A stretch of DNA of 8,281 nt from Porphyrobacter sp. GTDB lineage: Bacteria > Pseudomonadota > Alphaproteobacteria > Sphingomonadales > Sphingomonadaceae. Numbering within the stretch: position 1 is the stretch's first letter; each line of letters starts with the position of its first letter. The position numbers were made by a program, and so were the translations under genes. Shown in pieces: positions 5,743 to 8,281 of the stretch. Below the pieces are notes generated by a model that searched no databases, was not told where the DNA came from, and saw nothing but the letters and a program-made list of their open reading frames with translations. Location of the stretch: positions 1 through 8,281 of the forward strand of contig JAKFWB010000485.1 of the NCBI GenBank assembly GCA_021732945.1, read 5' to 3'.

Positions 5743-5745
5743 GCA

Positions 5746-5840
5746 GTTATGGGTTATCTGATACCGGTTATCGCTTAACGGGTAAGAGATACCAGATATG
5801 AAGCTGCCAAGGCTTATCTGTTAAGAGTTATCAGCTGAAC
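5746..5840. repeat. Downstream partition repeats matching those upstream of parA
   Basis: Directly after the parA-RHH pair the sequence again carries TTATC/GATAA motifs: GGTTATCTGATACC (5752-5765), GGTTATCGCTTAACGGG (5766-5782), GGTAAGAGATACC (5781-5793), CTTATCTGTTAAG (5813-5825) and AGTTATCAGCTGAAC (5826-5840). The first shares TTATCTGATA with the palindrome at 4761-4775. These could be a second centromere arm. The rest of the gap to 5898 shows no gene. Confidence 0.62.
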
Positions 5841-5898
5841 AGGAAGAGCTAAAGCCCATCCGTGGAGTGGAAATCGACGCGCCCGCCAGCCTTCGGCC

Positions 5899-6252
5899 GT
5901 GGCCCTCGATCCCATTTCGGAACAAATTTTAACGATTGCATGTTACCATTCGCAGAAAGCAATGGAATCGACCGCAATGCCTGAAGCCACCCTCAACGCA
6001 TGGATCTCGCTGTACGCGGCTGTCGGCGTTATGGTTGCGCTTTGCGCAATTCTGGCCGTGATGAAGACCGCATACGACCTTCGGGGCGGATCACTCATCA
6101 TCGATTTGTCGAACTGGCGGGGGAGGGTCCTTGCGGCTCCGAAGCTCTGGTGGCGCTGGCAGGTCAACTACCTGACGGGTGCTCCGGTCATCCTAGCCAT
6201 CGCACTGATGTTCGCCCATCATCTCGATTTTGCAACGCTCGTTGACGTATAG
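5899..6252 (+). CDS. Unrecognised small two-TM membrane protein
   Basis: The open frame gives 117 residues from a GTG at 5899. It lacks a clear ribosome site; ATG codons at 5962 (residue 22) and 5977 (residue 27) are alternatives, and 5962 has only a weak purine run CAGAAAG. Two hydrophobic segments are visible: residues 34-56 (AWISLYAAVGVMVALCAILA and on) and 92-108 (YLTGAPVILAIALMFAH). Between them is a tryptophan- and arginine-rich stretch (NWRGRVLAAPKLWWRWQ, 72-88) that probably lies at the membrane face. No family is recognised. Its last 34 bases overlap the convergent transglycosylase gene. It follows the partition cassette but shows no sign of being in that operon. Confidence 0.5.
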   Translation: MALDPISEQILTIACYHSQKAMESTAMPEATLNAWISLYAAVGVMVALCAILAVMKTAYDLRGGSLIIDLSNWRGRVLAAPKLWWRWQVNYLTGAPVILAIALMFAHHLDFATLVDV

Positions 6253-7100
6253 CTCGAAACACTAGCAGTTCTCCGAGGGATCATTGCGACCCGAGTATGG
6301 GCTCGCGGCAGCGCGTAGCTCGACTGCCTTTCATGTGAGGCCCAGGCTGCAGAAATGACCCGAACGTATTCGAGCGTTTCGCGGATGCGCGGAATTCGGC
6401 GATGGGCTCGCACCCGGCCAGGGCCTGCATTGTAAGCGGCCAGAGCAAGATCATAGCGTCCGAATTCCTCAATCTGTTCTCGAAGATATCGCGCGCCACC
6501 CCGAAGGTTCTCTGTAATGTCCCATGGATTGGAGACACCAAGGTAATCGGCGGTCCCAGGCATAAGCTGTGCAAGGCCTATCGCACCTTTGGGAGATAAA
6601 GCGTTTTGCTGGTAACGGCTTTCTTGCGCGATCAGCGCGTCAAACAGGCCGACCGGGATCCGCTGTTCACAGGCAACAGCTGCAATAAGCGGAAACAGCT
6701 TGGCACGGCGCAGCTCAGTCGATGCGGGAAGGTCGGCCCGCGGCAGATATTGCACCGAACCGCAGCCGCCCGGAATGGCAGAAGGAAAAACCTGTCCTGA
6801 TCCCAAGGCTGATGATCGGACACCTGTTCGAATCCATTCGGGGACATCGATGGAAGCCGGGAGCGGCGCCATGTGCGACGGCTCCGGCGCGCCGATCATC
6901 GCAAAGTCAGTGGCAAGTGTCGCAGACAGATGGCCCGTGTCATCGCCGACGGCCGCGTCCTCCGCATGGGTAGGCGAACCCACGTGGATGACAAAATCAT
7001 CAGCCGGGCCACCGAATTGCATGAGTTCGACCTGCTGAGCCAGTAGCGGGCCGTGCATGGTCAACACGAGAGCGGTGCCGAGAGTGTATTTCGCAAGCAT
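6219..7100 (-). CDS. VirB1-like lytic transglycosylase (SLT domain)
   Basis: This 293-residue periplasmic enzyme is predicted to cut the glycan strands of peptidoglycan so that a conjugation apparatus can pass the wall. It has an N-terminal signal sequence (basic residue 4, hydrophobic 6-20, possible cleavage after LLA at 19-21) and a variable linker (22-130). The SLT/goose-lysozyme fold follows at about 137-250, with ALIAQESRYQ carrying the catalytic Glu160, GAIGLAQLMPGTA (172-184), ENLRGGARYLREQ (197-209) and ALAAYNAGPGRV (219-230). The C-terminal 40 residues are basic, Ser/Thr-rich and probably disordered. The ATG at 7098-7100 was preferred to an upstream TTG at 7106 because GGAAGGAAG sits seven bases before it. 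Its promoter region carries a copy of the tra-array motif. Confidence 0.87.
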   Translation of the reverse strand: MLAKYTLGTALVLTMHGPLLAQQVELMQFGGPADDFVIHVGSPTHAEDAAVGDDTGHLSATLATDFAMIGAPEPSHMAPLPASIDVPEWIRTGVRSSALGSGQVFPSAIPGGCGSVQYLPRADLPASTELRRAKLFPLIAAVACEQRIPVGLFDALIAQESRYQQNALSPKGAIGLAQLMPGTADYLGVSNPWDITENLRGGARYLREQIEEFGRYDLALAAYNAGPGRVRAHRRIPRIRETLEYVRVISAAWASHERQSSYALPRAHTRVAMIPRRTASVSSYTSTSVAKSR

Positions 7101-7123
7101 AGCCAAGCTTCCTTCCCGCGGGC

Positions 7124-7167
7124 ATCATCGCGTTCGAGAACAGGTCGTCAATTGGGAAAAAATTTCC
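7124..7167 (-). promoter_or_regulatory. Transglycosylase promoter with an upstream 13-bp tra-array motif
   Basis: On the minus strand GGAAATTTTTTCC (7167 to 7155) is followed by CAA and then TTGACG (7151 to 7146, five of six to the -35 consensus). A 16-base spacer leads to GATGAT (7129 to 7124, four of six to the -10). The 13-mer is identical to the array unit at 1868-1880 read on the plus strand. Its place directly upstream of -35 suits an activator site or an A-tract UP-like element. The predicted 5' leader would be short, about 16 bases. Confidence 0.6.
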
Positions 7168-7275
7168 GTCTGCCGGTCTCAAATGGATTCAGGTACGATC
7201 CAGAACCCTGAAGACAGCTGAAGTTGCAGTGTAAAGTTGAGAAGGAGGGGGCGGGGGAACTGGAAAGGAATTGCC

Positions 7276-8118
7276 ATGCCCCTTATTGCAAAACCCCCTT
7301 CGCAGCGACTGGTCGATATCGTTGGAGCGCTTGGCGGCAGCTGGTCCGGGTACAGCGCCATGTGCCGATGCCCTGCCCATGCAGATGCCACTCCCAGCTT
7401 ATCGCTGAGGCAAGGCAACCACGACATCCTTGTCCATTGCTTTGCTGGATGTGATCCGGCTGACGTGCTGCGGGAGCTCGCATTCGTCGTGCCGGGCAAG
7501 ACGTACGTTTTCCCGGACGGCCCCGGACGCCCATTCGACTCCACCGCGATCGCGCGCAACCTGTGGTCGCAAGGCCGCGAACTCGCGAACACATGGGCCG
7601 AGGCCTATTGCCGATATCGCGGCATTTTCGAACAACACGAAGACCTGCGTTATCATCCCCGGTGTCCACGAGGCAGAAAGCCCGACACAGTGTTCGAGCC
7701 CGCCTTGCTCGTCGGGGTCCGCCAAGGCCGGGAAATCACGGCGGTGCAGCGGATCTACCTCAAACGGGAAGGGCAGGGCTACCGCTCCAAGCTCATGATC
7801 GGAAACCCGCAAGCCGGCAGCTGGCAGGGCCGTCGCCCCGGCAAAATCCTTGCACTTGCAGAGGGATTCGAGACCGCCGCCCGTTTTGCAGAACTTCATG
7901 GAATCCCGACCTGGTCCTCGCTCGGGGCCGAAAGACTTGATCTCGTGCGCCTTCCTCAGGGGATCGAAGAGTTGATCATTGCCGAAGACAATGATCCCGA
8001 AGGGAGGCGAGCGAGTATCAAGGCCGCCGATGCCCACGCCCGCGAAGGGCTGACGATCCGACGCATGGCACCGCCTGCAGGTTACGAAGACTGGGCAGCG
8101 GTTCCGAGACCCCATTAA
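7276..8118 (+). CDS. Toprim/CHC2-zinc primase-like protein
   Basis: This 280-residue protein has an N-terminal CHC2-type zinc motif as in DnaG-type primases: CPAH (Cys32, His35) and HCFAGC (Cys55, Cys59). A middle region of unknown role (60-185) precedes a TOPRIM domain with its acidic residues, AEGFETA (Glu196) and EDNDPEG (Asp238, Asp240). That pairing suggests primer synthesis or nucleic-acid processing during plasmid replication or establishment after transfer. It is much shorter than DnaG and has no helicase domain. AAAGGAA lies before the ATG at 7276; the open frame extends to 7237 but that start lacks support. It is divergent from the transglycosylase and followed by another plus-strand CDS 64 bases on. 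I recognise the type from alphaproteobacterial plasmids and islands but have no gene name for it. Confidence 0.75.
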   Translation: MPLIAKPPSQRLVDIVGALGGSWSGYSAMCRCPAHADATPSLSLRQGNHDILVHCFAGCDPADVLRELAFVVPGKTYVFPDGPGRPFDSTAIARNLWSQGRELANTWAEAYCRYRGIFEQHEDLRYHPRCPRGRKPDTVFEPALLVGVRQGREITAVQRIYLKREGQGYRSKLMIGNPQAGSWQGRRPGKILALAEGFETAARFAELHGIPTWSSLGAERLDLVRLPQGIEELIIAEDNDPEGRRASIKAADAHAREGLTIRRMAPPAGYEDWAAVPRPH

Positions 8119-8119
8119 A

Positions 8120-8138
8120 GGGGAGGGGGAGGGGAGGG
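8120..8138 (+). other. Potential G-quadruplex tract
   Basis: GGGGAGGGGGAGGGGAGGG provides four G runs of three or more separated by single A residues, a textbook compact G-quadruplex pattern. It lies on the coding strand two bases after the primase-like gene's stop and about 45 bases before the next start codon. In RNA it could affect readthrough or translation between the two genes. Confidence 0.6.
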
Positions 8139-8182
8139 TTTGGCTTGTCCGTGATGAGGCGAGCCGAACCCAGGAGACCTCC

Positions 8183-8281
8183 ATGACAGATCTGTTCGAA
8201 GCGGCGGCGCAGCGCCGCACGCCCGCCCAGCTTGCCGCCCGCGCGCTTTCCATCCTTATCGACAATGGCACCGCTATCACG
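8183..8281 (+). CDS. Start of an unidentified CDS, truncated by the window edge
   Basis: The ATG at 8183 follows AGGAG at good spacing and opens 33 codons without a stop to the window edge, beginning MTDLFEAAAQRRTPAQLAAR. The visible part is helical and Ala/Arg-rich, without a diagnostic motif. In sphingomonad plasmids a large strawberry-notch-like helicase/methyltransferase protein often follows the toprim gene, and this N-terminus is compatible with that, but this is recollection of context and not shown here. Confidence 0.6.
   Translation, partial: MTDLFEAAAQRRTPAQLAARALSILIDNGTAIT

Noticed and set aside
7262..7275. GGAAAGGAATTGCC as another array motif copy
   Set aside because: It resembles the unit at 1805 at 12 of 14 bases, but it holds the ribosome site of the primase-like gene, lacks the T-rich centre, and is likely chance.
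1..8281. Insertion sequences, tRNA or rRNA genes
   Set aside because: No transposase-like frame, terminal inverted repeats, tRNA cloverleaf or rRNA sequence was seen on either strand.

Overview
The window looks like backbone DNA of a conjugative plasmid from an alphaproteobacterium. Gene content (an F-type transfer operon, a RepC-type initiator, a toprim/zinc primase-like protein) and moderate-to-high GC fit a sphingomonad-type host such as Sphingobium, Novosphingobium or relatives. That placement is inference from gene content, not from a marker gene.

Positions 1-1669 (minus strand) hold the start of an F-type type IV secretion/conjugation operon in the canonical order traA (pilin), traL, traE, traK. 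It is transcribed leftward and runs off the left edge. The traK frame is cut by an in-frame TAG at 40-42, but TraK-like sequence continues in the same frame beyond the stop to the window edge. Upstream of traA, 1784-1930 is a tandem array of seven 21-bp units built on a 13-bp, partly palindromic GGAA-(T/A)5-TTCC core. It lies between the tra operon and a divergent gene for a small helix-turn-helix protein (2067-2588).

Positions 2716-2931 encode a small ribbon-helix-helix protein, preceded by a perfect 12-bp palindrome and followed by a strong terminator. Next come a structured leader with a probable antisense (countertranscribed) RNA and its own terminator (about 3124-3193), then a repC-like initiator gene (3297-4586). 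Downstream is a compact class Ib-like partition cassette: a ParA ATPase (4803-5465) and a small RHH-type partner (5452-5742), with TTATC/GATAA repeats on both sides (4686-4775 and 5746-5840).

From 5899 to the right edge there is an unrecognised two-TM membrane protein (plus strand). It is convergent and overlapping with a VirB1-like lytic transglycosylase (6219-7100, minus strand). Divergent from the transglycosylase are a zinc-finger/TOPRIM primase-like gene (7276-8118) and the start of another CDS (8183 onward), with a G-quadruplex-like tract between them.

The most interesting signal is regulatory. The 13-bp core at 7155-7167, just upstream of the transglycosylase promoter region, is the exact reverse complement of one unit of the tra-side array (1868-1880). 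This suggests one factor controls both the pilus operon and the peptidoglycan-opening enzyme 5 kb away. The neighbouring HTH protein is the obvious but unproven candidate. The second notable structure is the antisense RNA candidate in front of repC, which resembles copy-number control in repABC replicons although no repAB precedes repC here.
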